Below are positions 26,541-36,929 of a DNA stretch of 64,000 nt, one piece after another. The DNA is taken from assembly GCA_963708715.1 (NCBI GenBank), contig CAVPSU010000001.1, positions 744,001-808,000 of the forward strand, read 5' to 3'. Source of the DNA: DAIOEK01 sp963708715 (lineage in GTDB: Bacteria > Chloroflexota > Anaerolineae > Anaerolineales > Anaerolineaceae). The stretch's first letter is position 1, and each line of letters starts with the position of its first letter. The notes beneath the pieces were generated by a model. The model was not told where the DNA came from. It did no database searches and worked only from the letters and a program-made list of their open reading frames with translations. Both the position numbers and the translations under genes were made by a program.

Positions 26541-27685
26541 GGAGTTCCTCTTGATGTTCGTGGGTGGATGGCACTGAATATTTGCTCACCATAGGTTCGA
26601 TATCGCCAGGGATATTGCAGCATTCGGAGGGAAAAATCTTCCCAGTGGCGGGGTGGATCCTGTGCCAGATCGTATAACAAATCCCTGGGAAGTATGACAT
26701 CCGACTCGACCTTCATCTTTTCTGCTGCCGTTTTTCTGAATATTTTCAGACGGTCCAGACGTTTCCTAAATGCTGGATCCGAGACATGTTGGCGAGGCGG
26801 GTCTAGTGGGGAGCTTTTTCTACCTTTTTCCACAACCGATATGATTGTCTCTGCAAATTTATTCAATTGATATGGGCTTAATCGAATTTTATGTCGCAGA
26901 GTTCCCATTTGGCAAGTCTTACTTTGCGCGATCATCAATAATTGTTCGTTGCTTATGATCTTGAATGGAGGACGATTGGCTTTATTAGCAGCTTCTTCGC
27001 GCCAGAGTAGTAAATGTAAAAATACGGCTGCATCTTCTGGATTTAGGTCACGCGCTCCGTGAATTCGCCAGATCTCATCCTCGATCTTGTTTTCCGCCGG
27101 GACCGTGGTGCGAGTCATTCGAGCAAAGTCCTCCTGAGCCAGCTCCCATAAACCGGCTGCCCGAAGTTTGTCTTCCAAGACGTCTCGCAATTCCATCAAG
27201 TAATGGGTATCCATCCTGGCGTATGCGAGGTATTCTTCCGGCAATGGTCGCCGTCCCCAGTTTGCTTTTTGCAGACGTTTGTCCAGATTGATTCCAAATT
27301 CAGTATTTAATAGATTATTCAAGCCGACTTCATGGATCCCAAGGATTCGAGCCGCGACCATGGTGTCAAAGAGACGATTAAATTCAATCCCATAATCCCG
27401 CTTCAAACAAATGACATCATATTCAGATGCGTGGAATATTTTTTCGATCCGGTCGGATGCGAAAATAGCTGATAGCGGAGAAATATCCGGCAACGCCATA
27501 GGGTCGATCAGGTAATCGTAACCTGGGATTGAAAATTGAATCAGGCAAACTTGTTCCTGGTATGCATGCAGGCTATTCGATTCCGTATCTACGGCGATAC
27601 GTTTTTCCCCCGATAGTATCCTCGTTGTCTCCAGTAATCCTTGAGGAGTGTCAACCCAGATCGGTGGAGGCAATTGTGTGTCCAT
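26537..27685 (-). CDS. rnd: Ribonuclease D-like 3'-5' exoribonuclease
   Basis: This is a DEDD-superfamily exonuclease acting on tRNA and other small RNA 3' ends. Exo I is IAVDTESNSLHAY, exo II is KIFHASEYDV and exo III is YARMDTHYL (DEDDy type). The C-terminal half carries an HRDC-like helical domain and a basic tail. The start at 27685 (MDTQLPPPIWVDT) is chosen because the family begins here; the frame can extend to 27745 with no better ribosome site. Its 3' end overlaps the beta-CASP nuclease start by four bases (ATGA). Confidence 0.9.
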   Translation of the reverse strand: MDTQLPPPIWVDTPQGLLETTRILSGEKRIAVDTESNSLHAYQEQVCLIQFSIPGYDYLIDPMALPDISPLSAIFASDRIEKIFHASEYDVICLKRDYGIEFNRLFDTMVAARILGIHEVGLNNLLNTEFGINLDKRLQKANWGRRPLPEEYLAYARMDTHYLMELRDVLEDKLRAAGLWELAQEDFARMTRTTVPAENKIEDEIWRIHGARDLNPEDAAVFLHLLLWREEAANKANRPPFKIISNEQLLMIAQSKTCQMGTLRHKIRLSPYQLNKFAETIISVVEKGRKSSPLDPPRQHVSDPAFRKRLDRLKIFRKTAAEKMKVESDVILPRDLLYDLAQDPPRHWEDFSLRMLQYPWRYRTYGEQIFSAIHPRTSRGTP

Positions 27686-27750
27686 TGTGTTGATTATAGT
27701 CCAGTTGCTTCCCTTGCTTCTTGGGAAATAGAAGTAACCATACAACTGTT

Positions 27751-27790
27751 AAACAACAGTCCATCCGTTGTGAAAGGAGGACTGTTGTTT
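27751..27790 (-). terminator. Terminator downstream of lpd
   Basis: AAACAACAGTCC (27751-27762) pairs perfectly with GGACTGTTGTTT (27779-27790). On the minus strand it lies between the lpd stop and the RNase D start, with a T/A-rich 3' side. Confidence 0.7.
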
Positions 27791-27893
27791 GATTGATATA
27801 TTGGAATGTTTTTTTTAATTTTGGAGCATTGTGCCACGTAGAATGAATTGCTACTTTGCTCTGACCAATTGAGAAATGGATCGAACCTAATAA

Positions 27894-29292
27894 TTAGGTT
27901 GAAATTGGATGCCCCAATGCGACATGAGCTGCTTCCATAATTATTTCACTTAAAGTTGGATGAGCGTGGATATTTCCTGCGATCTCTTCCGCGGTTAATT
28001 CCATCTTTTGGGCGATCGTTAAATTCAGGCAATAACTCCGAGACTTCCACACCTATCAAATGTGCTCCCAGAATTTCGCCATATTTCGGATCGATGATCA
28101 GCTTGCAAAAACCTGCTGTCTCACCAAGTCCCAGCGCTTTCCCATTCGCCATCAAATTGAATTTACCAACTTTGTAATCCAATCCCTGTTCCTTCACCTG
28201 GCTTTCAGTCAGACCGAAGGAAGCTATCTGAGGTTGGCTGTAAGTAGCTCTGGGGACCATTGTGTAATCGATTGGTGTAGTTTCCTGACCGTCAATCGCT
28301 TCTGCGCATAGAATGCCCTGGGTGGATGCCACATGCGCTAAAAGCATTTTGCCGGTTACATCACCAATCGCCCATATCCCTGCGACATTGGTTGCCATAC
28401 GGTCATCCACTTCCACATACCCTCGCTGAGTGAGTTTAACGCCAACACCCTCTAGATTAAGGTTGGACGTGTTTGGTTTGAACCCGATCGCGACCAGCGC
28501 CTGTTCGGCTTGGAGGGTCTGCTCACCGTCCGCCCCGCTAACCACCACTTGCGCACCATCTGACGTTGCCTTTACAGATTGGACTTTATACCCCGCCAAC
28601 ACTTTGATACCCCGTTTGCTAAAAGCCTTGGTCAATTCCTCACTGACCTCTTCATCTTCCAATGGGGCAATACGTGGCATCATTTCCACGAGAGTGATCT
28701 CAGAACCGTAACTGCTCCAGACCGTGGCGAATTCCAAACCGAGGGCACCTGCGCCGATGATGATCACCGATTTTGGCAAGTTGGTCTGCAAGATGGCTTC
28801 AACATAAGTCACCACATGTTTGCCATCCAGCTCCGCACCCGGTATACCGCTGGCGTGCGAGCCAGTAGCCAGGACAATATTCTTCGTTTTATGGTTTTGT
28901 TTTGATCCATCTGCGGCTGTGACTTCCACTTCACTTTTCGAAATGAGGCGAGCAGTCCCCATATAAACGTCGATATTATTCTTTTTCATCAGGAAACCGA
29001 CGCCTTTGGTCAATCGGTCTGAGACCTGGCGGCTGCGCTTGACCGCAGCACCGTAATCCAATTGTAAATTGTCGAACGTGAAACCAAAATCTTTTCCACG
29101 TTCCCTTAATAAGTGGGCTACCTCGGCATTCTTCAATAATGCCTTTGATGGTATACACCCAACATTCAGACAGACTCCACCCAGCCATTGTTTGTCGATA
29201 ATGGCTGTTTTCAATCCCAACTGAGATGCACGAATTGCGCTTACATATCCTCCCGGACCAGCGCCAATGACGATCACATCATAATCGCTCAT
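27894..29292 (-). CDS. lpdA: Dihydrolipoyl dehydrogenase, frameshifted near 28022
   Basis: This is the E3 flavoprotein that reoxidises lipoamide of 2-oxo acid dehydrogenase or glycine cleavage complexes. It has the FAD-binding VIVIGAGPGGYVSAIRAS, the redox disulfide GGVCLNVGCIPSK, the NAD-binding VIIIGAGALGLEFA and ATNVAGIWAIGDV. The uninterrupted frame ends early with ELLPEFNDRPK. Removing one A of AAA 28021-28023 (plus strand) restores LPELTIAQKMELTAEEIAG and the catalytic C-terminal HAHPTLSE to a stop at 27894. The start at 29292 has AAGGGAG five bases upstream. No E1 or E2 genes are adjacent. The shift is probably a sequence error. Confidence 0.9.
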
Positions 29293-29417
29293 ATTTTCTC
29301 CCTTTCTATGGTTCAATTATAGATTGGATTCGCTGGTTGAGGCGATAATTGTAAAAGACCACAAGAGACCTTTACAGGATACATGGGATTCAGTACATTT
29401 AACGGCAGGAGAGAATT

Positions 29418-30386
29418 ATGGCATTTTTTGATTTTCCACTTGATGAATTGCGAAGTTACAAACCGGATCGAGATGAACCAAAGGATTTTGATCTCTTCTG
29501 GAACCAAACACTCCTCGAAACGCGGATGTTTTCCCTGGATGCTCGTTTCGAACCATATCCGGCTGATTTCCGCTTGATCGATGTGTTTGACGTCACTTTT
29601 CGCGGATTTGGCGGGCAACCTATTAAAGGTTGGTTTTTACTCCCGTCTGGTTCTCAAAAACCCTTACCCTGCGTAGTAGAATTCATCGGCTATGGTGGCG
29701 GACGGAATTTCCCGGCGAATTGGCTTGTATATCCAGCCATGGGATTGGCCACATTCGTCATGGATAACCGGGGGCAGGGATCCACCTGGTCGCATGGCGA
29801 TACTCCCGATGTCGAGCCTGAAGGTAGCAATCCACAGCACCCCGGATTTATGACCCGCGGGATTCTAGACCCGCACACCTACTATTACCGGCGATTAATA
29901 ACCGACGCGGTCCGCGCTGTTGAGGCTGCCCGCTCTTACCCACTGGTGGATTCGAAGAAAATCATCGTTACCGGGGGAAGCCAGGGAGGCGGCTTGGCGC
30001 TGGCTGTCGCGGGTTTGGATACTACCATAAACTCTTGCCTACCCGATGTACCTTTCCTGTGTCACTTCCGTCGGGCGGTAACATTGGTGGATACTGACCC
30101 CTATAATGAGATCGCGCGCTTTGCAAAAGCACAGAGAGATAAAGTGGATCAAATCTGGCGAACCTTATCCTACTTTGATGGGATGCACTTTGCTGCTCGG
30201 GCAACAATGCCGGCGCTGTTTTCAGTAGGTCTAATGGATGACATCTGCCCACCATCAACCGTTTTCGCTGCATTTAATCATTATGTGGGAGAGAAACATA
30301 TCAAGATCTACGAATTCAACAACCACGATGGTGGCGGTGAACATCATCTTCAGGAACAAATGCGGTTTGTTCGTAGCCTGGTTTGA
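29418..30386 (+). CDS. CE7-family acetyl esterase (acetylxylan esterase/cephalosporin-C deacetylase type)
   Basis: This alpha/beta hydrolase of 322 residues removes acetyl groups from xylo-oligosaccharides or similar small esters. The nucleophile elbow is GGSQGGG (Ser near residue 183). The family RGQGSTW motif follows MDNRG. The catalytic Asp is in VGLMDDICPP and the His in NNHDGGGEHH. The signal-free N-terminus (MAFFDFPLDELRSYKP) is standard for CE7 and places the enzyme in the cytoplasm. GGCAGGAGAG lies seven bases before the ATG. It is divergent from lpd. Confidence 0.9.
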   Translation: MAFFDFPLDELRSYKPDRDEPKDFDLFWNQTLLETRMFSLDARFEPYPADFRLIDVFDVTFRGFGGQPIKGWFLLPSGSQKPLPCVVEFIGYGGGRNFPANWLVYPAMGLATFVMDNRGQGSTWSHGDTPDVEPEGSNPQHPGFMTRGILDPHTYYYRRLITDAVRAVEAARSYPLVDSKKIIVTGGSQGGGLALAVAGLDTTINSCLPDVPFLCHFRRAVTLVDTDPYNEIARFAKAQRDKVDQIWRTLSYFDGMHFAARATMPALFSVGLMDDICPPSTVFAAFNHYVGEKHIKIYEFNNHDGGGEHHLQEQMRFVRSLV

Positions 30387-30411
30387 TCTTGTCTCCATTG
30401 TCCGAAACAGA

Positions 30412-31356
30412 ATGCGTTCTATTGGTAAAGTCCCTATGAGTCAACCAGGTTCATCTCGTTGGAATATTCTCCCCCGGATCGCGCTCATGATGGTAGGAGT
30501 CCTTCTGGGCGCCACTGCTGTGATCATGATCAAAGCCGGAGATGAGCATCCGTTATTGGTAGCTTCCTTCCGATTGCTTATCGCTGCCTTAGCACTTACT
30601 CCCTTATATCTTCGCGATATTCGATACCGTACAACGCCCTATGGTTGGACTCAGATCTCATGGACAATTGCACCAGCAGCAGCCCTGGCTGCCCATTTCA
30701 TAACCTGGATCATCGGCGCGCGGATGACCTTTGTAGCCAATGCCAGTCTGTTGGCGAATCTTACACCTGTGGCAATGCCATTCTTTGTCTGGGTATTCTT
30801 TCGGGAAAAGATCAACCGACAGGAGGTGGTAGGGACGTTATTGACCTTGAGTGGAGTCGTTCTCTTGACCATAACTAACTTACAGGTCTCGCCTGAGAGT
30901 GTTCCTGGAGATTTGATCTGCCTTGGATCCATGCTTGCATTTGCCTGCTATCTGGCGCTTGGCAGAAAAAATGGACAACGAATTACTCTCTGGCAGTATA
31001 TGGTACCGATCTACTGGATTGCAGGTATGATGTGTCTCCTGATTGCCGTTTTCTTTATCAACCCGATCAAACCATATACCCTGAAAAACATCTTATTGAT
31101 TCTTGGTCTGGGTTTGATCCCAACCGTGTTTTCCCACAGCATTTTGAATTATTCGCTCAAATCATTCCGCGGTCAGGTGGTCAGTGTGACCAACCTGACC
31201 CAGCCGATATTCTCCGGGATATTAGGGTATCTCATCTTTCATGAGATACCCGGACCATCTTTTTATCCTGCGGCCGGGATCATACTGGCAGGGATTTTGG
31301 TGGTTCTACTTACAACGAGAAAGCAGGCAACGCAGGTTACTCCAAAGCAATTGTGA
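30412..31356 (+). CDS. DMT-superfamily (EamA) transporter
   Basis: Ten hydrophobic segments are arranged as two EamA repeats of five, with typical starts (LLGATAVIMIKAGDEHPLLVASFRLLIAALAL and LICLGSMLAFACYLALGRKNG). DMT permeases export or take up metabolites such as amino acids; the substrate is not readable. The start is ATG 30412 or ATG 30436 (MSQPGSSRW); both have weak ribosome sites. The frame also extends further upstream into the esterase gene, which is unlikely to be used. It follows the esterase by 25 bases and may be co-transcribed. Confidence 0.8.
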   Translation: MRSIGKVPMSQPGSSRWNILPRIALMMVGVLLGATAVIMIKAGDEHPLLVASFRLLIAALALTPLYLRDIRYRTTPYGWTQISWTIAPAAALAAHFITWIIGARMTFVANASLLANLTPVAMPFFVWVFFREKINRQEVVGTLLTLSGVVLLTITNLQVSPESVPGDLICLGSMLAFACYLALGRKNGQRITLWQYMVPIYWIAGMMCLLIAVFFINPIKPYTLKNILLILGLGLIPTVFSHSILNYSLKSFRGQVVSVTNLTQPIFSGILGYLIFHEIPGPSFYPAAGIILAGILVVLLTTRKQATQVTPKQL

Positions 31357-31598
31357 TATTTAACAATCTTAATAAATATCTCCAAAATCTGGATGAAGAT
31401 CCGATTAAAACCACTATTGCGAGGGATTCGGTAAAAACATCTCGAAGATGACAAAGTCACCATAGGAATCTCGCCCAGGGTGGCCCAAGCCATATCCATC
31501 GGTGGGGTTGAGTAGATGGAAAACCCTGGTTATACCCGCTTGCCCTCATAAACCGTGCGTGATAGACTCATCCTATCTTAAGTCTCCAGGAGGAGATC

Positions 31599-34394
31599 AT
31601 GCCTCCCACTCTATATCTAATTGATGGACACGGTCTGGCTTACCGGACCTATTTTGCACTTAATCCAGCCGGCACAACCGACGCTCGGTGGTTGACATCC
31701 AAAGGTGAACCGACAGCCGGCGTTTATGGCTTTGCCAGCGTACTGATACGTCTTTTGGAGCAGGAAAAACCCGATTACATCGCTGTGGCTTTCGATACCG
31801 GACGGACGTTTCGAGACAAGATCTTTCCTGAATACAAAGGAACTCGCGCAAAAATGCCGGATGACTTGCGGACTCAGATGGAACGAATTCGCCAACTAGT
31901 TGACTCGTTCAATATACCCCGCCTTGAATTAGAAAACTACGAAGCCGATGATATCCTTGGCACCATCGCACGGGAAGCGGAAGAGAAAGGATTGGCAGTT
32001 AAAATTATCACCGGAGATCGGGACCTGCTGCAATTGGTCACAGATCGGGTGATCGTCAACCTGGCTGGAAGTAAACTTTCCGAAGCCAAAGATTACTTAC
32101 CTGGGGATGTTCAAGCCCATCTCGGCGTACGTCCAGATCAAGTTGTCGATTATAAAGCGCTGGTAGGCGATAAATCCGATAATATTCCGGGCGTGGCAGG
32201 AGTTGGCGAGAAAACTGCGATAAGTCTTTTGGAAAGCTATCAAACCCTGGATGGCGTATACGAAAATCTGGATAAAATGACTGCCGGTCTGCGCGCCAAG
32301 TTGGAAAAAGACCATGACATGGCATATACGAGCCAGGATCTGGCGCGGATCAGGGTAGACGCACCCATTCACCTGGAATTGGAAAAAGCCACAACCGCAG
32401 ATTATGACCACAACAAAGTGGAAGAGCTGTTCCGGGTGTTGGAATTTCGTTCTTTATTACCACGTCTGTCTTCACTTGGGAAAGCACTCCCGAGTCAGGG
32501 ACCGGCTCAGCAATTAAATCTATTCGGTGAAGCGTTGACCGGTTTGGGAACCACTCCAGCTTATGAATTGGAAACTGAGATCGTGGATACACCCCAAAAA
32601 ATGACTGCCTTGGTCAAGCAGCTTAAACAGGCAAAGTTGATTGCCCTGGATACCGAAACGACATCCACAGATCCAATGCGGGCGGAGCTGGTCGGAATTT
32701 CGTTATCCATCGAACCGGGTAAAGGGTATTACATTCCGGTCGGACATACTGCTGCGGACTCAACACAGCTACCCCTTCAAGAAGTTAAGGCAGCTCTGCG
32801 TCCTATTTTGGAAGAGATGGCTATACCAAAAGCAGGTCACAATATCAAATATGATGCACTGGTATTGAAACGCAATGGCATTCGTGTCCATCCTATCACG
32901 ATGGATACAATGCTGGCAGAATGGCTGGTCAACCCTGCGTCGCGTAACCTGGGTTTGAAAAATTTAGCCTGGGTCCGGCTCGGAATCGAGATGACCCATA
33001 TTGAAGAATTGATTGGGAAGGGTAAAGCCCAACTGAATATGGCCAATGTGAATATTGCTGCGGCGGCTCCTTACGCGGCAGCCGATGCCGAAGTCACGCT
33101 TCGTCTGATTCCTCCATTAGAAAAAGAACTCGAGGATAACAACGGTCTCAAATTGTTACAGGAGATGGAGTTACCTCTCATCTCTGTTCTCGCAGATATG
33201 GAAGAAGCGGGTATCCTGGTCAATGTTGATTTCTTCAAGAAATTCTCTGTTGAGCTTCAAGAAAAGATGTCCACCCTTGAGTCCCAAGTATATCAAGCAG
33301 CAGGATCGCCATTCAATCTGAATTCGACCCAACAGCTATCCCGGGTTTTGTTCGATCGACTCAAACTCGTGCCACCGGGGGCAGGGAAAAAGACGACCGC
33401 CGGAACATTTTCAACTTCAGCGGATATTTTGGATGAGATGCGCGGACAACACCCTGTCGTGGATGCGATTCTGGAATATCGCGAGCTTACCAAGCTGAAA
33501 TCCACCTATGTGGATGCATTACCACTTCAGGTGAATCCCAACACCGGTCGGATCCATACTTCGTACAATCAGACCGGTTCTGTCACCGGTCGGATCGCCT
33601 CTTCCGATCCGAATTTACAAAATATCCCAACTCGAACTGATCTCGGACGACGGGTACGGGAAGGATTTATCGCCGGAACCGGACTGGCGCTGCTATCCAT
33701 TGATTATAGCCAGATCGAACTCCGGATTGTTGCCCATATGGCTAAGGATGAAGCCATGTTGGAAGCCTTCCGGGCAGGGCAGGATATTCACGCAACCACC
33801 GCAGCCGCAATCTACAATGTCCCACTTGAACAAGTCAAGAAAGAGCAACGCCGGCATGCGAAAGCCATCAACTTTGGACTCATTTATGGCATGGGAGCAT
33901 TTGGTCTCAGCCGATCTGCAGATCTGACGCTGGCCGAAGCGGAGAATTTTATCAACGCCTATTTCACCCGTTTTCCAGGAGTAAAGCGATACCTGGACGG
34001 GATCCGTAAAGAAACAGCCCAACGGGGTTATGTAGAGACATTGTTGGGGCGGCGGCGTTACTTCCCGGGCTTGACAACTCAGCAAAACAATAATCTTCGT
34101 CTGCGTGAAGAACGCGAAGCGATCAACGCCCCGATCCAGGGTACTGCCGCAGACATTCTGAAGTTGGCGATGTTGCGAATCCCGAATGCCCTCTCAAAGA
34201 ATAAATTGCATGGACGAATGCTTTTACAGGTTCACGATGAGTTGGTCCTGGAATGTCCCGAAGACGAATTGAAACTGACGGCTGAAGTCGTACAATCTGA
34301 GATGGAAAACGCATTCAAATTGGATATTCCCCTCGAAACCGAAGCCCGTTCCGGGAAGAACTGGGGATCAATGAAGGTAATGGTTGCAAAGTAG
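31599..34394 (+). CDS. polA: DNA polymerase I
   Basis: This is a full-length 931-residue PolA for repair and Okazaki-fragment processing. The N-terminal 5'-3' nuclease has YLIDGHGLAYRTYFAL, ENYEADDILGTIA and ITGDRDLLQLV. The middle 3'-5' proofreading domain appears active, with IALDTETTSTDP, AGHNIKYDALVL and AAADAEVTLRL. The polymerase domain has motif A (SIDYSQIELRIVAH), motif B (RRHAKAINFGLIYGMGAFGLS) and motif C (QVHDELVLE). AGGAGGAG precedes the ATG. The gap 31357-31598 holds nothing recognisable except A/T-rich promoter-like sequence. Confidence 0.97.
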   Translation: MPPTLYLIDGHGLAYRTYFALNPAGTTDARWLTSKGEPTAGVYGFASVLIRLLEQEKPDYIAVAFDTGRTFRDKIFPEYKGTRAKMPDDLRTQMERIRQLVDSFNIPRLELENYEADDILGTIAREAEEKGLAVKIITGDRDLLQLVTDRVIVNLAGSKLSEAKDYLPGDVQAHLGVRPDQVVDYKALVGDKSDNIPGVAGVGEKTAISLLESYQTLDGVYENLDKMTAGLRAKLEKDHDMAYTSQDLARIRVDAPIHLELEKATTADYDHNKVEELFRVLEFRSLLPRLSSLGKALPSQGPAQQLNLFGEALTGLGTTPAYELETEIVDTPQKMTALVKQLKQAKLIALDTETTSTDPMRAELVGISLSIEPGKGYYIPVGHTAADSTQLPLQEVKAALRPILEEMAIPKAGHNIKYDALVLKRNGIRVHPITMDTMLAEWLVNPASRNLGLKNLAWVRLGIEMTHIEELIGKGKAQLNMANVNIAAAAPYAAADAEVTLRLIPPLEKELEDNNGLKLLQEMELPLISVLADMEEAGILVNVDFFKKFSVELQEKMSTLESQVYQAAGSPFNLNSTQQLSRVLFDRLKLVPPGAGKKTTAGTFSTSADILDEMRGQHPVVDAILEYRELTKLKSTYVDALPLQVNPNTGRIHTSYNQTGSVTGRIASSDPNLQNIPTRTDLGRRVREGFIAGTGLALLSIDYSQIELRIVAHMAKDEAMLEAFRAGQDIHATTAAAIYNVPLEQVKKEQRRHAKAINFGLIYGMGAFGLSRSADLTLAEAENFINAYFTRFPGVKRYLDGIRKETAQRGYVETLLGRRRYFPGLTTQQNNNLRLREEREAINAPIQGTAADILKLAMLRIPNALSKNKLHGRMLLQVHDELVLECPEDELKLTAEVVQSEMENAFKLDIPLETEARSGKNWGSMKVMVAK

Positions 34395-34465
34395 CGAAAA
34401 AGACTATTCCATGTTATATTTTCATTGCGGGATGTTAACATTGGCAATGATGGGGTAATCATACG

Positions 34466-36845
34466 ATGGCTGGACGGCAGGAAATTTTCCAAGAAGCAAT
34501 GAACAAAGGCCATTCAGCGGCCTGGGACCAGCAATGGGATTTGGCAGCACGCTATTACCGCCAGGCGTTGGAAGAATTTCCAAACCACCCTACAGCGCTA
34601 AGCAGTCTTGGAATGGCCATGTTCGAACAAAAAGATTTTCAGGAAGCTCTGAAGATCTACACCAAAGCCAGCCAGACCTCACCCGAAGACCCCCTGACAG
34701 CAGAAAAAATTGCTCAGGTATGTGAACGGCTCGGAAAACTGCCTGAATGTATTCAAGCATCACTTAAAGCAGCCGATCTATTCCTAAAAGCCCGAGATAT
34801 GGAAAAGGCGGTTCATAACTGGAACCGGATATTGCGTCTGGATCCCGATCACCTGGGTGCCCATTCCCGTCTGGCAACCGTATTCGAACGCGCCGGAAGA
34901 AAATCTGACGCTGTAAACGAATATCTATCCATGGCTGCAGTCATGCAGCAAAGTGGTGTGGTGGAAAAAGCAACTCAGGTTGTTGAGTATGCGTTGAAGA
35001 TCATGCCAGGAAATACCAAAGCGGAAGAAGCCTTGCAACAGTTACACACCGGCAAACCATTGGCAAAACCTACCCGTCCCCGTGGGACCGGACCGTTCCA
35101 ATATCAGACCGGAGGCCTTCCAAACGCGTCGGGTGGACTCATCAAAAAGACGGATAAGCTGACTACCCCTAAAGAACAGCCAAAACAACCACCCAAACCT
35201 GTGGAAGAACGTGGTGATCCCATTACTCTGGCGAAGAAAAAAGCGCTAATCAAACTTGCAGACCTCCTGTTCGAACAAAACGAGGATAACAGCTCCGGTC
35301 AGGTAGCCCGACGCGGATTACAAGCCATCATGCGTGGAACAGGCACCCTATCCATGGAACAGGTGGAACGCAATAAGATCATGATGCATCTGGGTCAAGC
35401 CATTGATGCACAGACCAACGGGAATGATTTACTGGCGGCAGAAGAATTGGAAAAAGCGGTTGATTCAGGATTGGATCATACTGCGGCATTTTTCAATCTG
35501 GGATTACTACGCTATCAGAATGATAGGCTCGAAAGTGCAATTAAATACCTGCAACATCCCATCAAACACCCCGATTTTGCCCTTGCAGCACATCTCTTAC
35601 TGGGCATGTCTTATCGTAAATTGAACAGAGTCGTGGAAGCTGGCGTGGAATATCTGCACGCCCTCAAGTATGCCGATTCTATCGTCACCGGCGGAGATCA
35701 AGCGGATGAATTGATCCAGCTCTATGATCCACTTATCGAAGAACAATCTAAGTCAACGGATATCGCTGCCAGCATGAAGTTATGCGATAGTGTCGGAAAT
35801 CAGCTTCAGTCCATTGATTGGCGCGAAAATTTGGGAAGAGCCCGTGAGCAACTCCCCGAACAACCGATAGGAAGCCCTCCTTTACCTCTGGCTGAGATCT
35901 TTCTGGAATTGCGCAGTCATCAGATCATTGAATTGCTGACCGCCGTCCGATCTCTGGCAGCAAGGGGGTTATACCGAACTGCCATGGAAGAATCCTTCTT
36001 TGCCCTTCAATATGCACCAACATACCTACCACTCCATATCCAGATGGCAGATATGCTCGTTCAGGACGGACTGGTTCAGGAAGCATTGGAAAAATACCTG
36101 GCAGTAGCCAACACGTTCAGCTCCCGGGGAGAATTCACCCAAACGACGAGCTTGTTACGTCGCGTTGTCGCCCTGGCTCCCATGGATCTGGCAGCGCGCA
36201 GCCGGCTCATCGATCAGCTTGTATCGCAGGGAGCCATCTCTGAAGCATTAAAAGAATATGTAGATCTGGCAGAAATTTACAATCGGCTGGCTGAAATGGA
36301 AATGGGACGAAAGACTCTCACGATTGCCTTGCGATTAAGCCAGCAATCCAGTAATTTCCAGACTTCAGACAATTGACATTCTGAACAGAATTGCAGATAT
36401 CGATATGCAGCGTCTCGATTGGAAACAGGCGCTTCGTTCCTTTGAACAGATCCGAACGCTGGACCCGGGAGATACCAAATCCCGCTCCAACTTAATAGAT
36501 CTCAACCTGAGGATGGGACAGGATAGTACGGCCCTTGCCGAACTCGATAGTTTCATTGCCTACCTGGAGACTACAGGACAGCAACGCAGGGTAATCCCAT
36601 TTATGGAAGAACTGGTACAAGAAAGGTCGGATTATCTGGAATTACACCAACGGCTGGCTGAATTATACAGACAGGCCGGACGTATCCAGGAAGCCGTAGT
36701 GGAATTTGACCGGGTGGGAGATCTACTAATGGATGCAGGTAATCGGACCGGAACGATCGCAGTGATTCAGACGATCATTTCTCTAAACCCTCCCAATGTT
36801 CAGGAGTATCGATCTGTCCTGGATAAATTGCAAAGCGGGACATAA
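34466..36845 (+). CDS. Large TPR-repeat protein, frameshifted near 36357
   Basis: This soluble helical-repeat protein has tetratricopeptide units throughout, for example QALEEFPNHPTALSSLGMAM and RILRLDPDHLGAHSRLATVF. A Pro/Lys-rich hinge near residues 200-250 divides it. The main frame stops at 36376, but the repeats continue at once in another frame (RLQTIDILNRIADIDMQRLDWKQALRSF) to 36845. Removing one C near 36358 joins them into about 792 residues. No signal peptide or catalytic domain is seen, so it is probably a cytoplasmic scaffold. It lies between polA and dnaA, with no evidence of a link to replication beyond position. Confidence 0.8.
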
Positions 36846-36856
36846 GAAATTGACGA

Positions 36857-36885
36857 AAAAAGAGGACAGGTGACTGTCCCCTTTT
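36857..36885 (+). terminator. Terminator between the TPR gene and dnaA
   Basis: AAAGAGGACAG pairs with CTGTCCCCTTT with one mismatch around a GTGA loop. A and T runs on either side let it serve both converging genes. Confidence 0.7.
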
Positions 36886-36929
36886 GCAATCAGTTTACCT
36901 TTTACTCATTCCTCGAACTATAGAATAAC